From: Arbacia lixula | Lineage: Eukaryota > Echinodermata > Echinoidea > Arbacioida > Arbaciidae | Length of the DNA: 64,000 nt | NCBI GenBank assembly: GCA_963669155.1 | Contig: OZ022595.1 | Location: 20,209,491 to 20,273,490 of the forward strand | Direction of reading: 5' to 3' | Part shown: positions 46,394-59,892 of the stretch, one piece after another | Layout: the number at the start of each line of letters is the position of its first letter | Numbering within the stretch: the first letter of the stretch is position 1 | Made by a program: the position numbers and the translations under genes | Notes under the pieces: model-generated | Told to the model about the DNA's origin: nothing | Seen by the model: only the letters and a program-made list of their open reading frames with translations | Databases searched by the model: none

Positions 46394-47927
46394 CTTCAAT
46401 CTCTTTGATATTCTCTTGCACTCTCCCGTTCGTTCTCTACATCGTTATTCCCAGAGCCAGTTTGGCCAACTCAGTTTCAATAGGTAACAATATGGCGCAT
46501 ATTATTTTATTGTCTGCTTGCTTGCCAAAATCTGTGTATAGATGGCTGTAGTTATCCATATGTTTAGCCTATCACCATTATCAGCTCTGTATGTCTCTCC
46601 TCCTACATTTCTCTTTCCTCTGTTCTCTTTCTATGTTTCTCTGTCTATATTTCTTTCCATTTCTTTTTCTATTTCTCACATACACACACGCCTACATACA
46701 ATTACGCACATACACACAAACGCATTGACCAAAGAAAGCAGCTCATTTCCCCATGTGTTCCCTCTCTAAGTTCTACTGCATTTACATAATATGAACGTAT
46801 GTAATTGGTATATGTTTATCTGAAAATGGCATATCTGTTTCATGAACACTTTACAGAAGGGCCTCTGAAAATAGAGGCGGGTGAGTTTGAACCATGGTAA
46901 AATAAATACTGCAACTACACGTGGTGAAAGATTCCCGCCTGAAGTTACACTGAGCGTTGGGTTGGGCCCACGCGCAGTCAGATCTTGATCTTGCAAAACA
47001 ATTATTTCTATAAGATATTTGCACGGAATAATGGCGTGACCCCTGTTAGTACTTTGATGTATTCATAAAGAAATAGGGTGCAGCTTGTCACCAAATAAGG
47101 CTTGAAGAATGAGCGCAGACATCACGTGATGAGGTGCGTTATGTATTCATTTCATTCATCATATTCAGTAGAAGTCTATAATAGCATGTGCTACGTGGCA
47201 TGTATTATTGGCCTCCAACGATGGTATACATTTTACAAAGCAGACGGACTATGCAGTCTCCATACGCAAGTACAAGGCATGGAATGGCCGACTCTGTGTA
47301 CGTTCATAATGCCTGTCAAAGTGCTGTTCCTTTTATTACCAATTAATGTTGAATTTATGATCGAAACATCATCAATGATTATTGTGATAGCTCCAAATAT
47401 GGGTTTCCTTTTTGTGGGACGCACTGTATAATCAAGGATAATATATAAAGAGAAATGTTAAAAATAATATTTTGTTTTACTTTATCCAAAATAAATCAAC
47501 ATTATTTTCACAAAAAAATTAATGTTAGATAAGAAAATGCATGGCAAATTATTGAGATTTTGGTCCCTCATCTAGGGGGAGGGGGAAGAGGCTTCCCAAC
47601 CTATAGTTACTTTAGACAAAGGGAGTACATATGCCCTTGAGCGATCGCTGCCCGTGCTAAAAGAAAAAGGATACTTACGAAATGCAAACTTTACTTGCCT
47701 AGCAGCAAAGTTGTACATTGATCTTCAATGATAGGCCTGCAAATATTGTTTAATTCGGTGACAACCATGTGAAGTAAATGTCGAAAAACGTACAAATTTA
47801 GATGGTCAATGCAATCTTTTAAAATAGTGCATACTAAAATGACCTTATGTTAGAACTGATATTCAAAATATGTCGACCGATTGCTTGTATACTGAAATGT
47901 ATAGAGACCCACATGTATTTTCCGTGA
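45711..47927 (+). repeat. Nested tandem repeat, second copy, unit 2
   Basis: Counterpart of 23,762-25,977 with 7 ccttcaatctct units at 46,130-46,405. Confidence 0.85.
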
Positions 47928-50892
47928 TAAATCAGAAGTCATGTCGATGACAGCTTCATGGTGTAATTTGATTATAGGTATTTATGTCAAAATCACACGC
48001 TTGTACGTGTTATGTCAATGGAAGGGGCATTTTTTTCTCATCATGAAATGACATGTCGACCTTTAATCTATAATCTATTTTTCGTGTGAATCAACAATGC
48101 CCAGTCTGATTGTGATTAATTGATACATGATTCTCATACATGTATTTCTAAAATGAGGTATTGAGGAGACTATGAAGTAAGCAGCTACAGTTTTATATTG
48201 TTGTTTATGTTGTCATTTGAGCCATTTCCTTGCAATAAATAGGTCGAGTGCGTCAAAGTTGAAAGTCTGCGCGTGCGTCAATACACTTTTGTGTGCAAAT
48301 ATTGCAAAAAACATGACTGTCTTCAATCGGCCATAGCTCCTCAGAATGGCTTGTGACCCCCAATTTTCTTTTAGTATTCTAAAAGATGATGGAATGTAGA
48401 TGTGATTTCATGTATCATTTTGTCCTCAAGTACATCGTGACATCATTAAATTGAATGAATTAAATGAATGTTCATGTATGACGTCATGAACTTCTTTAGC
48501 CGTTTTCGTGTATCTCAGTAATCCATAAATTTTCTCTCAAATTTCAGTATGTTGTGCCTAAGATATTGTTCTATGGTAACATTGCCATTATTTTTCATTT
48601 TGATAACGCCTTCATGGTGTAAATTTTTGATGATAGGCATTAATGTAAAAATCGGATGTTTGTACCTGTAATGTCATTGGGAGGGGCATTTATTTGACAT
48701 GACGATCTTTTAGGAGCTGTACTCACTTATGTTTAGTCTTTTACTCTGATTTTTTTTTTTGTAGCTCAGTCTATTAGCTTTCTGTAACGTGGTCTTTATT
48801 TTCTAATCAGACGTCGGGATTATGGCAAAATTTCAGCTTAAACATTGATTTTTACATCATTATAGCCACTTTTTCTGCTTTACGTGTTCAACGAAAGGGA
48901 AGATTTGTGGCTCAATGGGAAAGGCGCTGTTTTAAGAACGCGAGGCCCCCGGCACGAATCCTGGTGTGAGTAGGGTAAATTTTTCATTCCTTTTGCAATG
49001 CGAGTTTTGCGACCTTCTTCTGTTCAATCCCTCACTTTGTCATTCTCTGATATTTTCTTTCCCTTTTTTTTACTCTCTCCCCTTTATCATGTTGCTAACA
49101 CATACATTTGATCATTTAGGCAAATCTTTGCAAATAGTATGTTGTAAGTGCGCTATGACCTTTCGTGAGCGTTGCCCTTGATTTCTTATGAATAGATGGT
49201 GTCACCGTGGAAGGTCCAGGGTGTCACCGTGCATTACCATCCCATGTCTGTGCACGAATCTGCAATACAGACCACCTTATACTTGTCCACAAGTATGTCT
49301 CGTCATTAACTTGCATTACGGTCTACTACTTAAGTCCTTTTGAATTTTGTTTAGAAAAGTGTTTAAAATTTACATCACGGAAAAGGACGACGGGAAGAAC
49401 CCAACTATGATTTATCAGTTTTCTATACCCATTCTCTCTCTATTTTCCTCTCTTTTCCCTTTCGCCAACATTACCCCCTGCCCTCTTTATTACTTACCAT
49501 GCTCAAACAGATGTGGTAAATTATTCCATACAAAAGTTCCTTGTATCTCATTTCCCCTTTTCGCCAACCTTTCTCTCTGTCAATTTATTTGCCTCTACCA
49601 AATTTCCAAATTGAGGGGACGAAATTGCGAGCGAGCAAAATTTTTGATATTTTTACTAGAAAATCAAAATTTGTGATAGATTAAAACATAATATTCCGAA
49701 AAGAATATCCTTCACTCCTCTCGTGTTTGTTTTCTTTCTTGGTCGTGAATTATCTTGGGGGAAAGCGCCCCAAGCCCCTTCATCTTTACAGCACTGTCTT
49801 TACAGTGTATGATTGCGTATAACGGTGTTAGGACAAACATAAAAAGGGATGGATTAATGGTATAAAAAATTGACAATTATTGAAAGATAAACAGGTTGCT
49901 ATTTGCAATCACATACCCACAACAATACATGTGTAATGGTATTTATTAACATTCTCGACGCCAAATTGCATATACGTTACTCTACCGACACGCACCGATT
50001 ATCGACATCATTTATATTCGAAATTTCTGAGAAATTCACGATTTTGAGGGACAGCTGGTCACGAATGAGATGCCACCTCCCCAGAAGAAGCCTCGCTTCG
50101 TCTTTGTGGAATATGTACTGGACATGGCAGATTGTGGGCTCTGATAGTGAGATCGACTCTTCTTTTACCCAACACAAAGATACAACTTCAATATTTTTAA
50201 ACACTTGTTACAACATTATCCAGTTTTATATTAACTCGGTGCAAGCTGCTCATGAGGTTCAGAGTAATGTTTATAATATATTCATCATGTGCATAAAGAA
50301 TTAAAGGTGGCTTTATTAACTTTGAGAAGTTCAGAGAAATTAATTCCTGTCCTGTTTATCGTGCTACATGCTTTGTCAAGTTTTCAAAGGACCCGCTCCG
50401 TAATTGACTATGATTTGAAAATGGCTTGGGTGCGTCACTTCCTGTTCTTTCATAAAAAAAAAAGTGCCCTTTCACTGGCTCCACAATAGGTTTTTCAAAT
50501 TCAACTGATAATGGATCGTAGCCCTGCAGATACCAAAGAAAGATTAGAGCCTATGGCAGGCGTATTCGTGCATATACATATGTAACATTTCAACATTACC
50601 TGGGTAACACCCAAGGTCCACTTCTTTAGACATTCACCCCACCCCTAAGGAGCTCATTAGGCGCGCATGACCACACATCCTGCTCTTTTGTAAAGCAAGG
50701 AACGTACCTCTCATAAGCTATGAAATGGGCCCCTTTCAAACTGAAAATGAACTTGGTACCATAAGAAAGCGTAGATCCCCTGCTACACACGACCTTCATA
50801 CCGTTATTACCAGTCTATAAACAAGAGCGTTAGATGTGCATGCAAAATCATGTATACAGGAAGTGAAAGAAACATAGGTTGAAGGGGTTACT

Positions 50893-51974
50893 AAATTCGA
50901 AAAATAAGTTCCCACTAATTTATGTAAAATTATCCACTAAAAACGAATTTCACATTCGTTTGCCGCACTAAAAGATCCCCTGTCATCAAAATGTATGTTG
51001 ACTTATGTCGATGCAAAATAATATGTACATAACAAAATCACTAACTATTCAATGAAAATATGCGTGCTATATTTTGAAACAATTTTTCTTTATTTTTTCT
51101 CAGCACTGATAAGCCCCGCCTCCAAAATATCCTCCAACACAAAATTCCCCCTGTGACAACATCATTAGCAGGATGACAAGCAGAATTTATGCACAAATTT
51201 AACATTGCAATGACTACCTCCACCTGCCCACAAGAGCATCACATGTCTTCACACAATTCATCTAACAACCTTTCATGTGGGAATAATCGTTTCCTTATGT
51301 CAAAAATGTGCTAGCTATGTGAAGCTATTAGAAGCACTTGCAGGTAGACATTGCAATGTTTTGGTTGTGCATGAATTATGTCTATTGTCCTGCTAATTTC
51401 TACCTTTGATGATGTCACAGGGGGAATCTTGAGTTGGTGATTTTGTTAAATACATATGATGTTGCATCAACAGAAGTCAACATATATTACGACGACAGGG
51501 GCCCTTTTAGTCTCATTTTGACGAAAATTTGACAAAAAAAAAACCCCGCACACCTCCAGTGACGTCAGAAAAGTCAAAATGCCATCAATGCCAACGGCGT
51601 GAATAAAATGTTTTATTCACGCCGTTCAAACAATATGTTACCCATGGGAACCCCAAAGCTTGTCCGAGGTTTGTCGAGTAGCAACAACTAAAAGATTCAA
51701 AGTGCATCCATCCATTGAATATGAATGACAAGATACAGGGGAATGCAATAATGCGTTACTACGCAGTTAGGGGGAAAGTTGTGAATACATTACGAAAATC
51801 GTCTATTGTTGACTTCCGTACACGCCGTTGGCATTTTTACTTTTCTGACGTAACTGGAGGTGTGCGTTTCTTCAACTTTTCGTCAAAATGAGACCTTATT
51901 GCGGCGAACAAATGTAAAATTCGTTTTTAGTGGATAATTTTACATAGATTAGTGGGAACTTATTTTTCTAATTT
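50893..51974. mobile_element. Large hairpin element with inserted hairpin, unit 2
   Basis: Counterpart of 28,944-30,026; inner element at 50,968-51,510. Confidence 0.65.
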
Positions 51975-52817
51975 ATTAACCCTTTGAATCAGAGAGATGT
52001 AAGGAATGGATTCAGCATGAAGTGTAATTTATTCCTACAGCAGTCGCGTGCACAATGGAATATTTTACGCGTTTGGCTCTTTGATCGAGGGAGATCCGCC
52101 GCCAAACAATAATGACAAATTTTGGATGCATTTAGAGGAATAAATATTCTGTTTGCGCAGAAGATTTTAGAAGCACTTCATGTACTAAAGCGCATGTGCA
52201 GTAGTGGAACATCGTATAATGATACAAATATCTTGTAAATCGTTTATTGCGTGTTTCACCTTCCATGGAAACCACCTCGATTTTATGTGCGGAGATGTCC
52301 GAAAAAGTTACGGACCAAATCATTTCTACAATTTTATAAAAATTTCCCTCCGCTCACCCCCAATCTAATTTAGTAACCCTTTGAATCAGAGAGATGTAAG
52401 GAATGGAGTCAGCACGAAGTGTAATTTATTCCTACAGCAGTCGCGTGCATTGATATCACAATGCAATATTTTACGCGTTTGGCTTTTTGATCTAGGGAGA
52501 TCCGCCGCAAAACAAGGATGACAAATTTTGGATGCATTTAGAGGAATAAATATTCTGTGAACTTCAGATTATATTGTTGCTTCGTTTTTTGATAAATCGA
52601 GAATAATGTCGAAAACATGTCAGAGAAATGCCTCCATATCGCACATTGGGCAATCATATTTCCTTACAAATATCTTGTAAATCGTTTATTGTGTGTTTCA
52701 CCTTTCATGGAAACCACCTCGATTTTATGAGCGGAGATGTCCGAAAAAGTTATGGACCAAATCATTTCTACAATTTCATAAAAATTTCGCTCCGCTCACC
52801 CCCAATCTAATTTCCAG

Positions 52818-53160
52818 TGTGTGTAATAAAATCAGTTGTGAACTCCCAGCGAAGGCTGAACGGTTGACATATTTCTCAAACCAGATTCTCTTTTGTTATT
52901 CAGAGGCATTGCCTAATGAGAAATACGACGTATTGTTTGAAACACCTGAATATCTTGAATTTTATGAGGCGGCGGTCATCATAGATCAAAGGAAGTCTTT
53001 CCGAGTGCAATCCATCCATGATAGGTCCATGATTAATAAAAACAGACACGGTGTAAGAATAAAGCCACGGGATGCAATGAACATCCCTCTAAAGAACATA
53101 AAATTCCCTGAAACTTATATAAACAATATTTCTTTGTTATACCATCATATCAAAAGTTAA
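52818..53160 (+). CDS. Unrecognised possible 3' exon, unit 2
   Basis: Same 113-codon frame as 30,869-31,211 with identical translation; the copies are too young for this to prove selection. Confidence 0.25.
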
Positions 53161-54375
53161 AACGATTTGAAATGTTTATATCAGCCATTGCTCAAGTACG
53201 AGTCTTGGGAAGTGCGCAAAAACCTGGCACAGAGAGCAAAGCGCGGGGGCACACAAAGAGTTAGCAAACAGAAATGCATTATCTTTTCTTCGGGAATGTT
53301 CACAACCCATGCAATACCTTTGTTCAATTAATGAATGCTTTCAAAGTTATGATATGGAATTATGTGCCTACAAAATCATTTGTATCTGCTTATCGTTGAT
53401 AATGATGTTTCATGCGAGATATTTTATGACACAAGTAGATGGTGTTGATTTCCAATAAAAAAATATATATGAACTTCCTATTCCTATTATAACGGCATAT
53501 TCAAATAGCATAAGGCGTGTTACATGCACGTTCCTAACATGCCTAAATGCAAATGAGGACAATTCATGCCGAGGTCTAGTGCCAGCTTCGCTTTGATTGG
53601 CTGATTTTTCTTACACACAGGGCTGGTTACTAGGGGCAGGTTTCGAGACGAAATTCTGGAGAAATAATATCTTTATACGAAATTTTCTGAAGGCAAATCA
53701 CATCTTTTGAGACGGAAACCGCCTTTAATAATAAGAAAAAGGTTTAGACTTTTGACTGATGGAAAAATTATGATCATTTTCAACGCAAAACTGTGTTAAA
53801 TGTTGGATAGAAAATGTCCTTAGCATTACGCACCCGGTGCACGAGTTATCTCGTTCTTCGGGTGTGAGTGTGGAAAACTTTAAACGAGTTATCTCGTTCT
53901 TCGGCTGGAACGGGTTAACATAAGAGGAATTTCGGTATACCAACCACAACATTATTACATTATATCCTCAGATGCAATGTCAGGAGCAAGTTCTGCTTGT
54001 GTCGGAGAGGTCTAATCAAGTTCACATTCATAGGCTTAAATAATTGTTAAAAAAATCAAACTTAAAAGGTACTAACATAATTGAGCTAGGTGACATCTGT
54101 CCTTTGCACATTCAATTCATACTAATACTTGACAAGACAATAACATTTACAAATAATTCTTACCTTCGTGCAGTTAATTCACACAAATACTTGACGATAA
54201 CATTCACACATCAAATTCAAAAGGTACTGATTGAACTACAGTAGATGACATGACATCCGTCATTTGCGCAGTTAATTCATACAAATAACTAACAATATCA
54301 TTTACAAATAATTCTTACTTTCACACAGTTAATTCATACAAATACTTTACGATAACATTAACAAATAACTCTTAC

Positions 54376-54416
54376 CGTTTGGGGCAGCCATTTCACAATA
54401 TCGATGAAGAGATTAT
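54376..54416 (-). CDS. ATG exon, unit 3
   Basis: Identical in structure and peptide (MAAPN) to unit 2, ATG at 54391-54389, donor AACG/gtaaga. The next death-domain exon downstream is copy 3 at 39,738-39,457. Confidence 0.6.
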
Positions 54417-55108
54417 CTGAAAGAACAAAAAAAAAATATCCAATCATTAAATGTACATTTCCTGGACCTTGACTAGTAATTGAATGGTCTCTAGCTATAG
54501 CATGCAAGTATGAGCAAATCTTCTACGCTATGGAAAAGCAACATTTTTTAGAAGACATTGTTATGTAGTCATGAGAGAGTCATATTCTTATTTGATTTCT
54601 TTCAGGATCACAGGAAGGAATCATCGAAATTACAAGAATGATTATGCAACAAAAATAGTACAAAATACTGCAATACTGCATCATTATTGCCTAATACTAA
54701 TACTATTATATTTATAATGCGCACTAAGTGTAATTGTTGGCTAAACCATTTTTGGTGCACATTATAAATATTTAACGAGCCGTCACAGAGCATGGACAAA
54801 TACTAGTCCACAGTCACAGATACTCTGCCTTCAGTACTAAAAATGGTTAACAGTTTAGACCTCTACTCTAGTCATAGCAGTACAAATAGCAAACTCAAAT
54901 TAATCGCTGCCTTGCTTGTACATGTACCACTACCAGCGTTGTAACACGCCGTCGCATTGCCGTGCCGGGCGGGGTGGCTGATAGGTCTACATGTCAAATT
55001 AGAAATATTGGGAGTCACTAAAAGTAATGAATCTATGTAGCGTAGATCTATAGAGTGACACACAGATAGCTCTTCCTTAAAACTGTCTCCTAATTCCTGC
55101 TGTGTTAC

Positions 55109-55170
55109 CTTTTGTCTTTATCCAAGTGAAATAGGAAATCCAGGCAAGTAGAACATGCGATATGGCAACG
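55109..55170 (-). other. Putative 5'UTR exon, unit 3
   Basis: Donor ACAAAAG/gtaacac at 55108, as in the other units. The 5' end is estimated from TATATA at 55196-55201. Confidence 0.4.
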
Positions 55171-55195
55171 TGTTGATCCCAGCACGCCGTCGTTG

Positions 55196-55305
55196 TATAT
55201 ACAAAGAACATGTACTGCAGTATAGACGGCGATTTATTGAGGAGATTTGTTGAAGCCCACTGGGAGATCAGTGGGGAATACCCGTCCGCGTACCGCGTGA
55301 CGTCA
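55196..55305 (-). promoter_or_regulatory. Unit 3 promoter: TATA, weakened kappaB, CRE
   Basis: TATATA at 55196-55201, GGGGAATACCC at 55273-55283 (T-to-A-type change inside the kappaB palindrome) and an unchanged CRE TGACGTCA at 55298-55305. It differs from unit 2 at only a few bases over 2 kb. Confidence 0.5.
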
Positions 55306-55498
55306 GAGTTGATATTTTTCACTGGCCTTTTCATCGCCTAATTCTGTTGTGTGTTAGTAAATTCGCGCTTCGTTTTAGATTTTTCCATAGGTGTTTTAAT
55401 GATAGGTATATAGGTATGAAGGTGAATTGAGCCGTAAAAAAATAACGTTTGTGTCTAAGCCACATCAGAGGAAAAACTCGGGTTAAAGACTTCCAATA

Positions 55499-55953
55499 TT
55501 AAAGGGATAGTTCCCCCACAAAATTATTTTGGTTTCGATAAAAAGAGACACTTAACATAAACATATTAATGAATGTTTTACGAAAATCGGTCACAGGAAA
55601 AGGAAGTTATTTGATTTTGTGACGTCACTTGCTAGGTGCTCTTCCATATGTTGTGTACACATTTTTTTTGGAAAATGTCCATATTTTCACCTGTGCGTTT
55701 GATATATCATTAGACACATGTTTTTACACACATATATCGCTATAAAAAGAATGTATTCTTTCATTAAAGAAAAAATAAAAAGGCACTTTATGGGGAAGTA
55801 GTACACAATATATGAGAGCACCTCACACGTGACGTCGCAAACTCAACATTTTAATATCAAATAACTTTCTTTTCCTTTGACCGATTTTCGTCAAACCTTC
55901 ATTTCTATGTTCCCTTCATGGGTCACATTTTCAGGGTGACCTATCACTTTAAA
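55499..55953. mobile_element. TTAAAGGGATAG hairpin MITE, unit 3
   Basis: Same length and sequence as the unit 2 copy apart from rare substitutions. Confidence 0.65.
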
Positions 55954-56035
55954 GAGCATTGGTGGGTTTTTTTTTGCCGAAGACAGCCTAGAAATATTCG
56001 AAATCTAATATGTAAAGATAATGTGTCCCATTTGC

Positions 56036-56098
56036 AGGAATTGCATTTGCATTTGCATTTGCATTGCATTGCATTGCATTTGCAAATTGCATTTGCAG
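56036..56098 (+). repeat. GCATTT/GCATT microsatellite, unit 3
   Basis: About 60 bases of gcattt and gcatt repeats replace the short aaaagtcatatgagactcg stretch of unit 2 (34,648-34,668). Confidence 0.85.
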
Positions 56099-56193
56099 GA
56101 ATCAGAAGTTGATATCGAGAACATGCGTGGAATATCACAGTCATCTCACGAACATTCAGGAGAAATGAAAAAAAATCAACATTTTAGCTTAGG

Positions 56194-56390
56194 TACTAGG
56201 CTGTGAGGTGCATGGACACAACCCAGTCTGATAACAACTATGTCTGGTAACACAAACTATACGCCCTAATGACGTCATAGCTCCTCTGGCTTCTTCCCCT
56301 CCTCCGCAGAGGAGGAGGGAGGATGGAATTGGTGCATAGTCTGTGTTTCCAGACATAGTTGTTAACAGACTGGGTTGTGTCCATGCACTT
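56194..56390. mobile_element. Hairpin element FB1, unit 3
   Basis: Complete copy with the same arms, single, without the extra half seen in unit 2. Confidence 0.75.
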
Positions 56391-56699
56391 AAATTTGCCA
56401 ACGCAATGCGAGATAAAGACAGATGATTTCATGCATGAGAATAGAATGTTTCACATTACTACTGTACATGCTGTAGAATAAATTGCATAACCATCTTGTT
56501 ATGTTTTTTATGCGAATGGTTGTATTTTGCGCCGTGTATATAGCTGTAATTTAGTTGTGACCTGAACTTATGAATGTATGTATAGTCATTCAGAGTTCCC
56601 ATACGGCTAATAATAATAATGATAATAATATCAAGACAAAAAATAAAGTTTGAGAACTCCCTCTACCCCCACCCCCATACAACCCCAACCCCACCCTTC

Positions 56700-56782
56700 C
56701 TGTATCCCTGTCTCTGTCTCTGTCTTTCTCTCTCTCTCCCTCTCTCTCTCTTCTCCCAATATTATTTCTTTCTATTCACCCC

Positions 56783-56833
<51 letters not shown>

Positions 56834-56835
56834 AT
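56700..56835 (+). repeat. CT-rich array, unit 3
   Basis: Short counterpart; lacks the second CT block. Confidence 0.9.
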
Positions 56836-57844
56836 TATACGTCACCCTCCCATGCTCCATAATTATCTATCTGCAGGCAGCTACATAACGCGTTTATTAT
56901 ATGATTGTGTACAATGTGCAGTGTGTGCGTGCCTGATGTGTATGTGTCGAGCTCCGTGAGTGTGCGCCCGTCGTCCAATCGCCCCCGGAACGGCTATCTA
57001 CCCGTGATTAGCCGCGTACGGTCGGTGAGCTGAGGCTGAGCGAATATTTCGTCGCAATTGAGGAGATAAATAAGAAAAGCAAAACAACGAGGTTTACGAT
57101 CCCTGATTTTCTTCCCTTTTTCGAATGCTGGTCTGCTCCTTTTCTCTCCCTTTTCTTGGGTATTAGTCGGGAGATTTATGACGGGCACCACAACCAACTT
57201 TAACTCCACAACGTAATTCTAACGGAATTCCGTCGGACGCTAGTATAATATGTGCGATGTAAGAAAAAGAAACAAGTCGGCACTGAAAAATGATTGAAAT
57301 TTTGGGATTATAAAGAGAGATCGTCGGGACGATGTGCGACGTTTAAACAATGAACAAGTATCATCACCGAACGGAGATTTAATTTGATTGGGCACTCGTC
57401 GGGAAGATGTGCGACGTTTAAACAATGAGTTATTACTTTTCACATTTAGACAAATAGACCATTTTCGCATGTAATGCAAATTTTATTCATCCCGTTCAAA
57501 CAAAACATTACTAATGGTAACCTCAAAGCTTGTCCGAGTAGCAAATATTAATAGATTCAAAGCGCATTCCATCCATTGAATCTGAATGACCAGATACATG
57601 GGAATGCAATAACGCGTTACTACGCAGTTAGGGGGAAGTTATGAATACATTACGAGAACGGTGTATTTGGACCTGAACATTTGAGCCTATCTGATAATTT
57701 ATTCAGAACACAGAAATGCCTATTGTACATCACACGTGACAAGCCGCAACTTTTTTTATCTGCCAGAAGCACCATGCATGGCTAGTGGATTAACAGGTGC
57801 GATACTCAATGGTCATTGTGCATGTGTATTGGGTGTGTGGAGGT

Positions 57845-58145
57845 ATGTTTCGCGAGCATGCCAAGTGGATTGTTTTGGAAGAAAGAGAGAGAGGGGGGGG
57901 GGGCGCGTCGGAGTGGGGGGGGGGGCGGGAGCATGGGGAGAGGGGTGAGCTTGCATGTGCATGTGATGTGTGAGAGATGTGTCATGGCAAGTGGGAGCAT
58001 GCATGGTCATAATGGTGGGAACAACACTGCATTGTTATGTCAATCAAGGGTGCACCCCACGTCCGTTATGCACATGCACGTATGATGTAGATTAAACCGA
58101 AACAGAAGATGTTCGAATGACAAAAAATGTATTACCTACTTCTTC
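57845..58145. other. Unit 3 private segment with G-rich runs
   Basis: About 300 bp absent from units 1 and 2, including poly-G/GGGGCGGG runs and ATG-rich gcatg repeats. No gene recognised. Confidence 0.6.
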
Positions 58146-58244
58146 CCCTATTTGCTTGCGCAGTTGTGACATGTAATGTATCTAATATGCATCTATAAAG
58201 ATTCAATCGAGGAATATTGTTACAATATGGCAAAAAGGCTTTAA

Positions 58245-59016
58245 ACGTGATATCTGGGCCTGCATATGGGCCCCACATGGGCTGCCCATATGGGGAGCAT
58301 CTGGGCCCATATGGCCCCATTTGGCCCATCTGGGACCCATCTATCTTTTGCACCGTACACCCCGTCTGGGGCCCATATTGGCCAAAGCGGCAAAAAATGG
58401 AGGGCTGATATTTCACACGATTAATCATACTTGAATCGGCTACATATGAACAAATAATATTTATCCTATCCTTAGCCTATCTTGACTGATCCTATCCTAT
58501 CCTACTCGATCATATCGTATTCCCCAGTACACTCACTTTCATATATAAAGTACTACGTAAATTTACTTCAAAAAATATTGGTAAGTACAATTAAAGATGA
58601 ATATTTTGTTGTAATTATTGTTGTCTAGACTCAATTAGGTTGCATTCACTTTTTAATAAAACAGTTATTCGAATGTATGCTTAAATATTCCTTTTGTCAA
58701 GTTATATGCCGGTTATCTATTCAAATGTACAAAAATATGACAAAATTCAATAGGACCAATGCATGAATGAATATTCATAAGCATTTCAGTTAGTGGGTTC
58801 TAGGTAGGGACAACCCATATGGGCCCCAAATGGGTTTTTTATGGCTCAGTCGACCCAGAAATAAGACCACAGTGGCCATATACATACCACATGGGGCCCA
58901 CATGGTTTTATTATCTGGGTTCTAGGTGGGACAAACCACATGGGCCCCATATGGGTGGTACATAGTACATATGGGCCCCAGTGGACCCACATGATTCCCA
59001 TATGGGGCCCAGATAC
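58245..59016. mobile_element. GGGCCCATATGG-rich element, unit 3
   Basis: Same organisation, more diverged, with extra motif copies at the right end (cccatatggggcccagata). Confidence 0.55.
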
Positions 59017-59021
59017 TTTGC

Positions 59022-59819
59022 TATCTGGGTAGCGCAAGCAAAGCAGCATTATACAGACAGAATGGAACCCTTGACCCCCAAAATCCTAACAAAGTGATGG
59101 CGTTTTTCATTTTATTTCTTCTATTGGACAGACATGAAAGCATATAATTCTGGCTATTAATGCACAATAATAGCCTCTAAATATGCAAATTAGTGCAGCC
59201 ATCTTAGATTTTACAATGAAATGATGGTCGTATGCATAATAAATGGAATCATATTGACCCAAAATACCCAAGAAATATGGTATTGTTTTTCATTTTAGCC
59301 CTCCTAATTGAGCACTTAAGTCAATACAAAATAAATGTAAATTAGCTCATTATGCTAATTATGCAAGTGAACCAGGCTAAATTTTCTTTTATACCTGGAA
59401 CAAGATTCCATCAAAAAACCTTGTACTTATCCACGTGTCCAGGTCGTGTACACAACACACTGGACCGTCTACGGGACTAAAACTCTCCCTCATTCGCTTA
59501 TATCTCGCTTCTATGTCCACCATTCTCTTAATCCTTACTTTTAATATCGTCAATTATATCAAATCAGACCACAAGGCCTTTGCAATTCAACCAGTGAAAA
59601 TTTATGACAAGGTGTTAATTCAATCATGTTCTGACATTTTCCGAGTCCATAGTGAACACCAAAGAGGTCATATACATTCGTACGCCATTACACCTAATAA
59701 TGCATCTAATCATCGTAGAATAAATGGATTTGGCTACTAATAGCAAACACAATGGATCAATAATACCTCTCCTAATCTCTCATTACTTTCCAAATGATCA
59801 GATTCGGCAATATATAGCA

Positions 59820-59892
<73 letters not shown>

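Larger units (their letters stand above)
32527..53915. repeat. Tandem unit 2 (about 21.4 kb)
   Basis: Mosaic of a unit-3-like left part (to about 34,765) and a unit-1-like right part. Offset to unit 1 runs from 21,453 to 21,949 as small indels accumulate; offset to unit 3 is a constant 21,389 over its first 2.2 kb. Confidence 0.85.

Noticed and set aside
11400-53915. Long terminal repeats of a giant element
   Set aside because: The repeats are whole tandem units with host exons and promoters; no capsid, polymerase or integrase coding, and no primer-binding or polypurine arrangement of the LTR kind.
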